Shown here: one piece after another, positions 17,119-25,119 of the stretch | How the letters are laid out: the number at the start of each line of letters is the position of its first letter | How positions within the stretch are numbered: the first letter of the stretch is position 1 | Assembly (NCBI GenBank): GCA_044359525.1 | Contig: JBIKLY010000046.1 | Coordinates: forward strand, 1 to 28,117 | Reading direction: 5' to 3' | Source of the DNA: CAJBIL01 sp044359525 | GTDB taxonomy: Bacteria; Pseudomonadota; Gammaproteobacteria; Burkholderiales; Rhodocyclaceae | Length of the DNA stretch: 28,117 bases | Notes under the pieces: generated by a model | The model's database searches: none | What the model was told of the DNA's origin: nothing | Seen by the model: only the letters and a program-made list of their open reading frames with translations | Made by a program: the position numbers and the translations under genes

Positions 17119-17134
17119 GACTAGATGTAGTGGG
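17119..17134 (-). promoter_or_regulatory. NrdR box, distal
   Basis: On the nrdJ strand the site reads CCCACTACATCTAGTC. Its centre is 31 bp from that of the proximal box, three helical turns, the spacing typical of paired NrdR boxes. Confidence 0.72.
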
Positions 17135-17277
17135 CCGGCATTAAAGCGCAACACGCCGGAAAATGCCGAAAAATCACTGTTTTAGGGGAAAAGAAGAATA
17201 TTTTTGCTGCAGCGCACAAGACGCCTCGATTGTGGCGTCCTGTGCCGGGGAAAGCGAGGCGATTGCATTTGATTTTA

Positions 17278-17424
17278 AAACCTACCGCAGAGGCGCAGAG
17301 GGCGCAGAGATGACGCAGAGAAAGTCAAATGCCTACCCGTTTTTGTTCTTCTCTGCGTTTCCTCTGCGCCCTCTGCGCCTGCGCGAAGCCTGGCCTTGGG
17401 CCACTGCGGTAGGTGTCGAGGTTT
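17278..17424. repeat. Long imperfect palindrome, CGCAGAG variant (element 2 of 3)
   Basis: The left arm begins AAACCTACCGCAGAGGCGC and continues with CGCAGAG words; the right arm read on the other strand contains ACCTACCGCAG and GGCGCAGAGGGCGCAGAG. An insertion of about 25-30 bp interrupts the right arm around 17381-17402, making this the least symmetrical copy. It ends 29 bp after the stop of ackA (minus strand). Same architecture as the elements at 6779 and 23507. Confidence 0.85.
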
Positions 17425-17453
17425 AAGTGCGATGGCTTCGTTTGCTGCGCAAT

Positions 17454-18641
17454 TTACGACGCGAGGAGGTCGCGTGTGTGCTCGGCAATCATCCATTCCT
17501 CGTCGGTCGGGATGACGAGTGCGTCTATCCGGCTGCCTGCAGTGCTGATGTGGATGCTGTTTGCCGTATTGGCGGCGCTGTCAATTTCCAGCCCCAGCCA
17601 GGCACAGCCTTCGGCAATGCGCCGGCGGATCTCCGCTGCGTGCTCGCCGATGCCGCCGGTGAATACCAGCGCATCGAGGCCGCCAATCGCTGCGGCCAGT
17701 GCGCCGATCTGGGTGATGGCGCGATAGCAGAAGAGTTCGACCGCATCGGCGGCTGCCGGGTCGTCGCTGGCGAGCAGGGTGCGCATGTCCTGGCTGATGC
17801 CCGAAACGCCGAGCAGGCCCGACTGCTTGTAGAGCAGGTTGGTCAGCTCCTTGACGCCCATCCCCTTGTTTTCGAGCAGGTAGAGCAGCACGCCCGGGTC
17901 GAGCGCGCCGGTGCGTGTGCCCATCATCAGTCCGTCGATGGCGGTAAAGCCCATCGAAGTGCCCTGGCTGCGCCGGCCGAGCATGGCGCACATACTGGCA
18001 CCGTTGCCAAGGTGCGCGACCAGCACACGACCGTCGGCCTTGGCGGTGTGTTTGGGCAGCACGCGCGCGATGTACTCGTAGGACAGCCCGTGGAAGCCAT
18101 AGCGCTTGACGCCTTCGGCGGTCAGGGCTTTGGGGATGGCGAACATCTGGGCGACCGGCGGCTGGGTACGGTGGAAGGCGGTGTCGAAACAGGCGATCTG
18201 CGGAATCGCCGGCAACAGCGCCGAGAGCGCATTGATGCCGGCGAGATTGTGCGGCTGATGTAGGGGGGCGAGCAGGATAAATTGCTCAAGCTCGGCGAGG
18301 ACGGCAGGCGTCAGGATTATCGGCTGCGAATAAAGTGAGCCGCCATGCACAACACGATGGCCGACGGCGGTGATGCGCCAGTCGCCCTCGTTATTATTGC
18401 CCAGCCAACGCAGCAACTGGTCAAAGGCCTCTTTGTGCTTGATGCCGGCAAGCAGCGCAACATCCGGAAAGCGCTTGTCGTCGCCATCTCTGGCGACCAG
18501 TTTTGCATCCGCACCAATGCCGTCAATCTGCCCGGACAGCGAAGGGTGGCGCGCGAGCGTGTTGCCGACGCCATTCAGTTCAAACAGCGCGAACTTGATC
18601 GACGATGAACCGGCGTTGATCGTCAGAACACCTTGCTTCAT
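17454..18641 (-). CDS. ackA: Acetate kinase
   Basis: The 395-aa length and motif order are those of AckA: LTINAGSSSIKFALF at the start, GHRVVHGG with the catalytic-site arginine, FDTAFHRTQP, YGFHGLSYEYIA, HLGNGAS, GTRTGALDPGV and FTGGIGEHAAEIR. It interconverts acetyl phosphate plus ADP with acetate plus ATP. The ATG at 18641 overlaps the stop of the phosphotransacetylase fusion gene as ATGA, so the two enzymes of the acetate pathway are translated together; the longer frame upstream is a shadow of that gene. Related butyrate or propionate kinases share the fold, but the partner gene and the motifs favour acetate. A long palindrome lies just downstream. Confidence 0.95.
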   Translation of the reverse strand: MKQGVLTINAGSSSIKFALFELNGVGNTLARHPSLSGQIDGIGADAKLVARDGDDKRFPDVALLAGIKHKEAFDQLLRWLGNNNEGDWRITAVGHRVVHGGSLYSQPIILTPAVLAELEQFILLAPLHQPHNLAGINALSALLPAIPQIACFDTAFHRTQPPVAQMFAIPKALTAEGVKRYGFHGLSYEYIARVLPKHTAKADGRVLVAHLGNGASMCAMLGRRSQGTSMGFTAIDGLMMGTRTGALDPGVLLYLLENKGMGVKELTNLLYKQSGLLGVSGISQDMRTLLASDDPAAADAVELFCYRAITQIGALAAAIGGLDALVFTGGIGEHAAEIRRRIAEGCAWLGLEIDSAANTANSIHISTAGSRIDALVIPTDEEWMIAEHTRDLLAS

Positions 18642-20059
18642 TCTGCGACTGCCTGTTTGTTGCGGTTGGCGTGCGCAATCAGCGCGGCGATGACGCACGA
18701 GGCGATGCGCGTTTCCGCGGTGTCGGCACGGCTGGTCAGCACGATCGGCACCTTGGCGCCGAGCACGATGCCGGCGGTCAGCGCGTTGGCCAGATACTCC
18801 AGTTGCTTGGCCACCATGTTGCCGGATTCCAGATCGGGAACAACGAGAATTTCGGCACGGCCGGCGACGGCTGAAACGATGCCCTTCGTTTTTGCGGCGA
18901 TGATTGAAACCGCATTGTCGAAAGCCAGCGGGCCGTCGAGCAGGCCGCCCTTGATCTGGCCACGGTCGGCCATCTTGCACAGTGCGGCTGCGTCAAGCGT
19001 CGATTGAATCTTCGGGTTGACCGTTTCAACGGCAGAGAGAATCGCTACTTTCGGTTCCGGAATACCGATGATGTGCGCCAGGTCGATCGCGTTCTGGATG
19101 ATGTCGACCTTGTCTTCGAGGGTTGGCGCGATGTTGATCGCCGCATCGGTGATCAGGATCGGGCGCGGGTAGGTCGGCACATCCATCAGAAAAACGTGGC
19201 TGATGCGGCGTGCCGTGCGCAGGCCGGCAGCGCGCGAAACCACTTCAGCCATCAGCTCGTCGGTATGCAGGCTGCCCTTCATCAGCGCCTCGGCGTCGCC
19301 GCTGCGGATCAGCGTCACCGCCATGGCGGCGGATTCGTGGCTATGCCTTACGTTAACGATGCGATGCTGCTTGAGATCAAAGCCGTTTTCCTGCGCGATG
19401 GCACGAATTTTTGCTTCCGGTCCGATCAGAATCGGGTCGATCAGCCCGGCTTCGGCGGCCTCGAGGGCGCCCTTCAGTGATTCACGGTCGCATGGGTGGA
19501 CCACCGCCATGTCAATCGGCGCCAGCCCTTTTGCACGGGCGACCAGATTCTGCAGCCGCGCATATTTGTCCGAGATGACAATATCCGGCATCTCGGTGCG
19601 TTTCGTCTTCATGCGCTCGGTCGGCGCCAGTACCTCGGCGGTGCCGCGCACCACTTGCATGCCATCCTGGTTGGTGCAGGCGCAGTCGAAGATGATGTGG
19701 TGGTTGTGGTCGAACTTCTGTTTGACGGTGACCGTGATGGTGATTGTGTCGCCGATCGTGACCGGCCGTGCGAAGTGCAGCGACTGGTCGACCAGGATGG
19801 TGCCCGGACCGGGAAACTGCGTGCCAAGTGTTGTGGAGATCAGCGAGGCGCTCCACATGCCGTGCGCGATGACCTCGCGGAACATGCCGCTGTGCGCAAA
19901 TTCAGCATCGACAATCGCCGGGTTGACGTCGCCGGTCATTACCGCGAAAAGCTGAATATCCTGCGGACGCAGGGTGCGCGTCAGTGACGAACTGTCACCA
20001 ATGCGAATTTCGTCGTAGGTGCGGCTTTCGAGGAAGTGCAGGGGGGTATCAACGTGCAT
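18638..20059 (-). CDS. Bifunctional MaoC-like hydratase / phosphate acetyl(butyryl)transferase
   Basis: A 473-aa fusion. Residues about 12-140 are a MaoC/hotdog domain with the hydratase motif ending in NPAIVDAEFAHSGMFREVIAHGM (D and H of the R-specific enoyl-CoA hydratase site) and ILVDQSLHFARPV. Residues about 160-465 are a PTA/PTB domain with MAVVHPCDRESLKGALEAA, LIGPEAKIRAIA, HSHESAAMAV, VSAVAGRAEILVVPDLESGNM in segments and a C-terminal VLTSRADTAETR. It would form acyl phosphate from acyl-CoA and may hydrate crotonyl-type CoAs, joining acetate metabolism to PHA precursors. It is coupled to ackA by a 4-bp overlap. AGGAG precedes the ATG, and a TACAAT -10-like element lies at 20091-20086. 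It is divergent from hoxF. Confidence 0.9.
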   Translation of the reverse strand: MHVDTPLHFLESRTYDEIRIGDSSSLTRTLRPQDIQLFAVMTGDVNPAIVDAEFAHSGMFREVIAHGMWSASLISTTLGTQFPGPGTILVDQSLHFARPVTIGDTITITVTVKQKFDHNHHIIFDCACTNQDGMQVVRGTAEVLAPTERMKTKRTEMPDIVISDKYARLQNLVARAKGLAPIDMAVVHPCDRESLKGALEAAEAGLIDPILIGPEAKIRAIAQENGFDLKQHRIVNVRHSHESAAMAVTLIRSGDAEALMKGSLHTDELMAEVVSRAAGLRTARRISHVFLMDVPTYPRPILITDAAINIAPTLEDKVDIIQNAIDLAHIIGIPEPKVAILSAVETVNPKIQSTLDAAALCKMADRGQIKGGLLDGPLAFDNAVSIIAAKTKGIVSAVAGRAEILVVPDLESGNMVAKQLEYLANALTAGIVLGAKVPIVLTSRADTAETRIASCVIAALIAHANRNKQAVAE

Positions 20060-20267
20060 GATCGTGCTCCTGGTTGACCGAAGATATTGTAACCGCCGTC
20101 GCCAAGACTTTTTCCCCTTGCCGATTGAATATCGGAAACGCCAGAGGAAAAGGCCTGATTATTTGATTGGTGCGACGCAATATCGACAACAGGCCATTAT
20201 TATCGACCTTGGTGCGATGCCGTATGAAAGTTTTGTTGCATGGCGCACTACTCAATTTGTAACATTT

Positions 20268-20281
20268 TTGATGTATATCAG
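20268..20281 (+). promoter_or_regulatory. FNR/ANR-type box upstream of hoxF
   Basis: TTGAT-GTAT-ATCAG matches the FNR consensus TTGAT-N4-ATCAA at 9 of 10 fixed positions. If it acts as a class II activator site (centred at -41.5), transcription would start near 20316, about 34 nt before the hoxF GTG, and the weak element TAAGCT at 20303-20308 falls where the -10 is needed. It lies in the 290-bp divergent region between the Pta fusion gene and hoxF. Confidence 0.65.
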
Positions 20282-20349
20282 TAATTGCTGAAGCAGCAGC
20301 GCTAAGCTTTGGCAGTGGCATCGAAAGTCTTTTTTCATTGGAGAGCAGC

Positions 20350-22191
20350 GTGACGTGTGCGCTTACAGAAACAAATCCGCGTGGCGATGTGCTGGCGGCA
20401 GTGCTCGATCACCATCGGCACCAGCCGACGCGCCTGCTGCAGATTCTGCTTGCAGCACAGGATGCGCTGGGCTTTTTGCCGGCGGCTGCGCTGACGCAGA
20501 TTGCGCAGGCGCTGGGCCTGCCGCGCGCCCGGGTTGAGGGCGTCGCGGGGTTCTATTCGTTTTTGCATCTCGAACCGGTCGGCCGTTACCGCGTGCTTTT
20601 TTCCGACAACATCACTGACCGCATGCTCGGCAGCGTCGAATTGCGCGAGCGCCTGTGCAACAAACTGTGGCTTGAGCGCGGCAAGGTCTCGGAAGACGGC
20701 CTGGTCAGTGTCGACACCACCTCTTGCACCGGCCTGTGCGACCAGGGGCCGGCGTTGCTGGTCAACGGCCGGGCGATGAGCCGTATGTCGGGAGAACGGA
20801 TTGACCGCATCAGCGAGCTGATTCGCGCGCAGACGCCGCTCGACGATTGGCCGAAGGAGTATTTCGCCATTGAAGACAATATTCGCCGGCGGGATGTGCT
20901 GCTGGGCGGCGATTGGCCGGCGGGTGAGGCGATCAGGGCGGCCGTGGCGCGTGGCGCGGAGGCGATGCTGGCGGAAATCAAGCTTGCAAATCTGCGCGGG
21001 CGTGGCGGTGCGGGCTTTACGACGGCGATCAAGTGGGCGTCGGCCCGCGAGGCAACAGGCAGCGGCGAGCATCCGGCGCGCTACGTGGTGTGCAATGCCG
21101 ATGAGGGCGAGCCGGGAACCTTCAAGGATCGTGTTCTGCTCTCCAGCTACGCCGATCTTGTTTTTGATGGCATGACGGTGGCCGGCTTCACGATCAATGC
21201 GGCGCAAGGCCTGCTTTACCTGCGCGGCGAATACCATTATTTGCTGCCGGCACTGCTCGCCAATCTGGAGGCGCGCCGCAAGTGCGGCCTGCTCGGCAAG
21301 AACATCGGCGGGCGGGCCGGTTTTCACTTCGATATCGAAATCCATATGGGCGCCGGTGCCTACATCTGCGGTGAGGAAACGGCGCTGATCGAATCGCTTG
21401 AAGGCAAGCGTGGCGTGCCGCGCATCCGTCCGCCCTTTCCTGTAACGCAGGGTTATCTTGGACAACCGACCGTTGTGAACAACGTCGAGACGCTGTGCAA
21501 GGCGGCGCTTATTGCGCAGAAGGGTGGCGCCTGGTTTGCCGGCTTCGGCACCAAACAATCGACCGGCACCAAACTCCTCTCGATTTCGGGCGATGTCGAG
21601 AATCCCGGAATCTACGAGTATCCGTTCGGCGTTTCGGTCGATCAGGTATTGAACGATTGCGGCGCTGGCAACGCGCAGGCCGTACAGATCAGCGGCGCCT
21701 CGGGAATCTGCCTGGCAACGCATGAGTTCTCGCGACGCATTGCCTTTGAAGATGTGCCGACTGCCGGCGCCTTCATGGTCTTTGGCGCGCACCGCGATAT
21801 GTTCGAGGTGGCACGCAATTTTGCACACTTTTTTGCGCACGAAAGCTGCGGTTTCTGTACGCCGTGCCGGGTAGGAACCGCGCTGGTATCGAACTTCATG
21901 GACAAAATCGCCAACGGCAACGGCTCGCAGTACGAAATCAACGAGATTTTCAAGGTGCATCGCCTGCTGCACGTAGCGAGCCACTGCGGGCTGGGGCAGG
22001 CAGCGTGCAATCCCTTGTTCGATACGCTGCAGAAGTTCCGCCCGGCCTATGAGCGGCGTCTGCGCTCGCTTGAATTCGAGCCGGCCTTCGATCTCGATCA
22101 GGCGCTGGCCGCCGCGCGCCAGATGACCGGCCGCGACGATCCGGGCGCCCATTTTGGCCTGCAGGCCAGGGAACCGGGAGTTCAGTCATGA
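20350..22191 (+). CDS. hoxF: NAD-reducing hydrogenase, diaphorase subunit HoxF (NuoE-NuoF fusion)
   Basis: The GTG at 20350 has GGAG 6 nt upstream; 613 aa, close to the about 602 aa of the Ralstonia protein. Residues 1-140 are NuoE-like, but of the expected C-x4-C and C-x3-C only the second is present (C126, C130); the first pair is S85 and D90. The NuoF part is complete: LRGRGGAGF (215-223) for FMN/NADH, NADEGEPGTFKDR, GAGAYICGEETALIESLEGKRG in segments, and a [4Fe-4S] site with C500, C503, C506 and C546. With HoxU it passes electrons between the hydrogenase and NAD(H). It is the first gene of hoxFUYHW, behind an FNR-type box; hoxU overlaps by 4 bp. Confidence 0.95.
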   Translation: MTCALTETNPRGDVLAAVLDHHRHQPTRLLQILLAAQDALGFLPAAALTQIAQALGLPRARVEGVAGFYSFLHLEPVGRYRVLFSDNITDRMLGSVELRERLCNKLWLERGKVSEDGLVSVDTTSCTGLCDQGPALLVNGRAMSRMSGERIDRISELIRAQTPLDDWPKEYFAIEDNIRRRDVLLGGDWPAGEAIRAAVARGAEAMLAEIKLANLRGRGGAGFTTAIKWASAREATGSGEHPARYVVCNADEGEPGTFKDRVLLSSYADLVFDGMTVAGFTINAAQGLLYLRGEYHYLLPALLANLEARRKCGLLGKNIGGRAGFHFDIEIHMGAGAYICGEETALIESLEGKRGVPRIRPPFPVTQGYLGQPTVVNNVETLCKAALIAQKGGAWFAGFGTKQSTGTKLLSISGDVENPGIYEYPFGVSVDQVLNDCGAGNAQAVQISGASGICLATHEFSRRIAFEDVPTAGAFMVFGAHRDMFEVARNFAHFFAHESCGFCTPCRVGTALVSNFMDKIANGNGSQYEINEIFKVHRLLHVASHCGLGQAACNPLFDTLQKFRPAYERRLRSLEFEPAFDLDQALAAARQMTGRDDPGAHFGLQAREPGVQS

Positions 22192-22928
22192 AACAAAACG
22201 TCATCCTGCTCGATGGTATGCCGGTGTCTTTTGAAGAGGGGCAGACGATCATGGATGCGGCGATGGCCGCCGATGTCTTTATTCCGCACCTGTGCCATCA
22301 CCCGGAATTTACCCCGCAGGGCAGCTGCAAGCTATGCACCGTCAAGGCCAATGGCCGCTACGTATCGTCGTGCACGCTGCAGGCGAAAGACGGCATGGAG
22401 GTCGAAAACAACACCCCGGATCTCAACGACAAGCGGCGCACCATGCTGCAGATGCTCTTCGTTGAGGGCAACCATTTCTGTCCGTCGTGCGAGAAGAGCG
22501 GCAACTGCATGCTGCAGGCGCTGGCCTACGAACTGGAAATGTTGTCGCCGCACTTCGACCAGTTCTACCCGAATCGCCCGGTCGATGCCTCGCACCCCAG
22601 TGTATTGCTCGACTTCAACCGCTGCATTCTGTGTGAACTGTGCGTTCGTGCCAGTCGCGACGTCGATGGCAAGAGCGTATTCGCGCTATCCGGGCGAGGT
22701 ATCAACAAGCATCTGATCGTCAATGCCGAATCGGGGCGGCTCGCCGATACCGATTTTTCGCTGCTCGACCGTGCCGCACATGTCTGCCCGGTTGGCGTCA
22801 TCCTTGAAAAGCGCAAGGGTTTTGCGGTACCGATCGGCAAGCGGCTCTACGACGAAAAACCGATTGGTCAGCAGATGGAACGTCTGGCGGCGCGGACAGC
22901 GAAAGTGGAGGGGTGTGATGAGCGCTGA
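22188..22928 (+). CDS. hoxU: NAD-reducing hydrogenase, diaphorase subunit HoxU
   Basis: The 246-aa protein resembles the N-terminal part of NuoG. A plant-type ferredoxin domain has [2Fe-2S] ligands C36, C47, C50 and C62. Next is the His/Cys site H96, C98, C101, C107 of a [4Fe-4S] cluster, then C146, C149, C152 and C200 for a second [4Fe-4S] cluster. All ligands are in place. It carries electrons between HoxY and the HoxF flavin. The start overlaps hoxF as ATGA, and the end overlaps hoxY by 11 bp, so the three are tightly coupled. Confidence 0.95.
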   Translation: MKQNVILLDGMPVSFEEGQTIMDAAMAADVFIPHLCHHPEFTPQGSCKLCTVKANGRYVSSCTLQAKDGMEVENNTPDLNDKRRTMLQMLFVEGNHFCPSCEKSGNCMLQALAYELEMLSPHFDQFYPNRPVDASHPSVLLDFNRCILCELCVRASRDVDGKSVFALSGRGINKHLIVNAESGRLADTDFSLLDRAAHVCPVGVILEKRKGFAVPIGKRLYDEKPIGQQMERLAARTAKVEGCDER

Positions 22929-23484
22929 GACAAGTCCCGCGCCGGAGAAGAAGAAACTGCGCCTTGCCACCACCTCGCTGGCCGGTTGCTTCGGTTGTCA
23001 CATGTCGTTTCTCGATATCGACGAGCGCCTGCTTCAGCTGGTCGAGCTGGTTGAATTCGACCGCTCGCCGCTCACCGACATCAAGCATTGCGGTCCGTGC
23101 GATATCGGCCTGATTGAAGGCGGTATCTGCAACGCCGAGAATGTGCACGTACTGCGCGAGTTCCGCGAGAACTGCAGGATACTGATCGCCGTCGGCGCCT
23201 GTGCAGTCAACGGCGGCTTGCCGGCGCAGCGCAATCATCTCGACCTCGGCCAGTGCATGCAGGAAGTTTATCTGACCGGTGAGGGCCTGCTGAATGGGCA
23301 GATACCGAACGATCCGGAGCTGCCGTTGCCGCTTGACAAGGTGCATCCGATCCACGAAATCGTCCGCATCGACTACTTCATCCCCGGCTGCCCGCCGTCG
23401 GGCGACGCGATCTGGAAATTCCTGACCGACCTGCTCGAAGGCCGCACGCCACGGCTGGGACATCCGATGCTGCATTTCGATTGA
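22918..23484 (+). CDS. hoxY: NAD-reducing hydrogenase, small subunit HoxY
   Basis: The ATG at 22918 (11 bp inside hoxU, with GTGGAGGGG just upstream) gives 188 aa. The proximal [4Fe-4S] ligands are visible: C24 and C27 in LAGCFGCHMSF, C95 in VGACAVNGG and C158 in IPGCPPSGD. Short length and absence of a Tat signal or extra C-terminal cluster domain mark the cytoplasmic group 3d type. It transfers electrons from the NiFe site of HoxH to the diaphorase. In related operons hoxH follows almost at once; here 165 bp with a long palindrome come between. Confidence 0.95.
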   Translation: MSAETSPAPEKKKLRLATTSLAGCFGCHMSFLDIDERLLQLVELVEFDRSPLTDIKHCGPCDIGLIEGGICNAENVHVLREFRENCRILIAVGACAVNGGLPAQRNHLDLGQCMQEVYLTGEGLLNGQIPNDPELPLPLDKVHPIHEIVRIDYFIPGCPPSGDAIWKFLTDLLEGRTPRLGHPMLHFD

Positions 23485-23506
23485 GTGGCTGGTGAAAAAA
23501 CAAGAC

Positions 23507-23608
23507 TTTCACCGCAAAGGCGCGAAGAGCGCAAAGATTTCGCAAAGAAACCCTTTAAAAAAAGGCTTTCTTTGCGTTCCTTCGCGTCTTTGCGCCTTTG
23601 CGGTGAAA
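23507..23608. repeat. Long imperfect palindrome, CGCAAAG variant, between hoxY and hoxH (element 3 of 3)
   Basis: The left arm begins TTTCACCGCAAAGGCGC and carries CGCAAAG/CGCGAAG words at 8-11 nt steps; the right arm repeats the same outer 17 bp perfectly inverted, then pairs with small offsets. The loop is the AT-rich 23552-23562 segment. The element begins 22 bp after the hoxY stop and ends 41 bp before the hoxH start, so any RNA hairpin lies inside the hox message. Confidence 0.88.
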
Positions 23609-23649
23609 AGTTTGTTGTTCACAGCCTCTGAGTCGTTGATAGGAAAAAC

Positions 23650-25119
23650 ATGAGCTTTGAACTGGAAACTGCCCGCGCCGACGCGACCAATCTGCGTCGT
23701 GTTGCGATCGACCCGGTGTCGCGCGTCGAGGGGCATGGCAAGGTGACGCTGCTGCTTGACGAGAACGACGAGGTGCAGCAGGTGCGTCTGCACATTGTCG
23801 AGTTCCGCGGCTTCGAGAAATTCATTCAAGGCCGCCCGTACTGGGAGGTGCCGGTGATGGTGCAGCGCCTGTGCGGTATCTGCCCGGTGTCGCATCACAT
23901 CGCCGCCGCCAAGGCGCTCGATCATGTAGTCGGCGCGCCACGTCTGACGCCCGCGGCTGAGAAACTGCGGCGTCTGATGCATTACGGCCAGATATTGCAA
24001 TCGCATGCGCTGCATTTCTTCCATCTGTCGTCGCCCGATCTGCTCTTCGGCTTTGAGAGCGAGGTCGGCAGGCGAAATATCGTCGGCGTTGCTGCGGCGT
24101 ATCCCGAGGTGGCGAAGCAGGGAATCCTGCTGCGCAAGTTCGGTCAGGAAGTGATCCGCCTGACCGCCGGCAAACGCGTGCATGGTACCGGCGCGATTCC
24201 CGGTGGCGTCAATCGCTCGCTGAGCCAGGAGGAGCGCAACGGACTGCTTGCGGACATCTATCAGATCGTCGGTTGGAGCCGAGAAGCGGTGCACCTGGCA
24301 AAGCGTCTGCATACCGCTGATCCGGCGCTTTACGATGTGTTCGGTACTTTCCGCTCGAGCCTCATGTCGATCGTCGGCCCGGATGGCGCAATGGATCTCT
24401 ACAACGGCGATCTGCGTGTGCGTGACGCCGACGGCAAGATCATCGTCGATGGCTTCGACGTGCAGAATTACGGCGAGCTGATCCACGAGGAGGTCAAACC
24501 GTGGAGCTACATGAAATTTCCATTTCTCGCCGCGCTTGGTCCGGAGGCCGGCTGGTACAAGGTCGGCCCGCTGGCGCGCGTGCAGAACTGCAACTTCATT
24601 CCGACGCCGCTGGCCGAAGCCGAGCGCCGTGAATTCATTGACCACGGCAAGGGGAGCCTGGTGCACGCACCGCTCGCCTACCACTGGGCGCGCATGATCG
24701 AGATGCTGCATGCCGCCGAGACAATCAAGGATCTGCTACACGACGACGATATTTCGGGGAGCGACCTCACCACTTCCGGCGCGCGTGCGCGCAAGGGCGT
24801 CGGCGTCATCGAGGCGCCGCGCGGCACCTTGATCCATCACTATCGTGTCGGGGATGATGATCTGGTGACGATGTGCAACCTGATCGTATCGACGACGCAC
24901 AACAATCAGCCAATGAATGAAGCCGTGCGGCGTGTGGCCAAACGCTACCTGAGCGGCCGGACACTGACGGAAGGCTTGCTCAATCACATTGAGGTGGTGA
25001 TTCGCGCCTTCGATCCCTGTCTCTCCTGCGCTACGCATGCCCTGGGCAAGATGCCGCTGCAGCTTGAGTTGCAGGATGCGGCAGGGCAGGTGATTGGCCG
25101 GATCAGCAGTGCTTCCTGA
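23650..25119 (+). CDS. hoxH: NAD-reducing hydrogenase, large NiFe subunit HoxH
   Basis: The 489-aa protein has both NiFe ligand motifs: RLCGICPVSHH (C75, C78) and DPCLSCATH (C457, C460, H463). After H463 there are 26 residues, the C-terminal extension that is removed by the maturation protease once nickel is in. The start has AGGA about 6 nt upstream, and the N-terminus contains the usual IDPVSRVEGHGKV. It oxidises or evolves H2 in the cytoplasm, coupled to NAD(H) through HoxYUF. hoxW begins inside its last codons. The hyp genes for NiFe cofactor assembly are not in this window and must lie elsewhere. Confidence 0.97.
   Translation: MSFELETARADATNLRRVAIDPVSRVEGHGKVTLLLDENDEVQQVRLHIVEFRGFEKFIQGRPYWEVPVMVQRLCGICPVSHHIAAAKALDHVVGAPRLTPAAEKLRRLMHYGQILQSHALHFFHLSSPDLLFGFESEVGRRNIVGVAAAYPEVAKQGILLRKFGQEVIRLTAGKRVHGTGAIPGGVNRSLSQEERNGLLADIYQIVGWSREAVHLAKRLHTADPALYDVFGTFRSSLMSIVGPDGAMDLYNGDLRVRDADGKIIVDGFDVQNYGELIHEEVKPWSYMKFPFLAALGPEAGWYKVGPLARVQNCNFIPTPLAEAERREFIDHGKGSLVHAPLAYHWARMIEMLHAAETIKDLLHDDDISGSDLTTSGARARKGVGVIEAPRGTLIHHYRVGDDDLVTMCNLIVSTTHNNQPMNEAVRRVAKRYLSGRTLTEGLLNHIEVVIRAFDPCLSCATHALGKMPLQLELQDAAGQVIGRISSAS

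Larger units (their letters stand above)
16943..17453. other. Gene-free 511-bp stretch between nrdJ and ackA
   Basis: Contains the nrdJ 5' leader (16943-17086), two NrdR boxes (17087-17134), about 140 bp with nothing recognisable (17135-17277), and a long palindromic element (17278-17424). No cobalamin-riboswitch B12 box was seen on the minus strand. The short frames in this stretch arise from the palindrome and have no ribosome-binding sites. Confidence 0.7.

Noticed and set aside
16943..17277. Cobalamin riboswitch upstream of the B12-dependent nrdJ
   Set aside because: No B12-box or conserved core seen on the minus strand; a GCCACTG word at about 17399 is on the wrong strand and within the palindromic element.
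20335..22152. 605-codon open frame on the minus strand opposite hoxF
   Set aside because: Antisense shadow of hoxF; Arg/Ala-rich product with no family features. The same holds for the 550-codon frame opposite nrdJ (15314-16966).
23507..23608. CRISPR-like array from the regularly spaced CGCAAAG words
   Set aside because: Units are 7-8 bp with 1-4 bp gaps and are mirrored in an inverted arm; no spacers and no cas genes.
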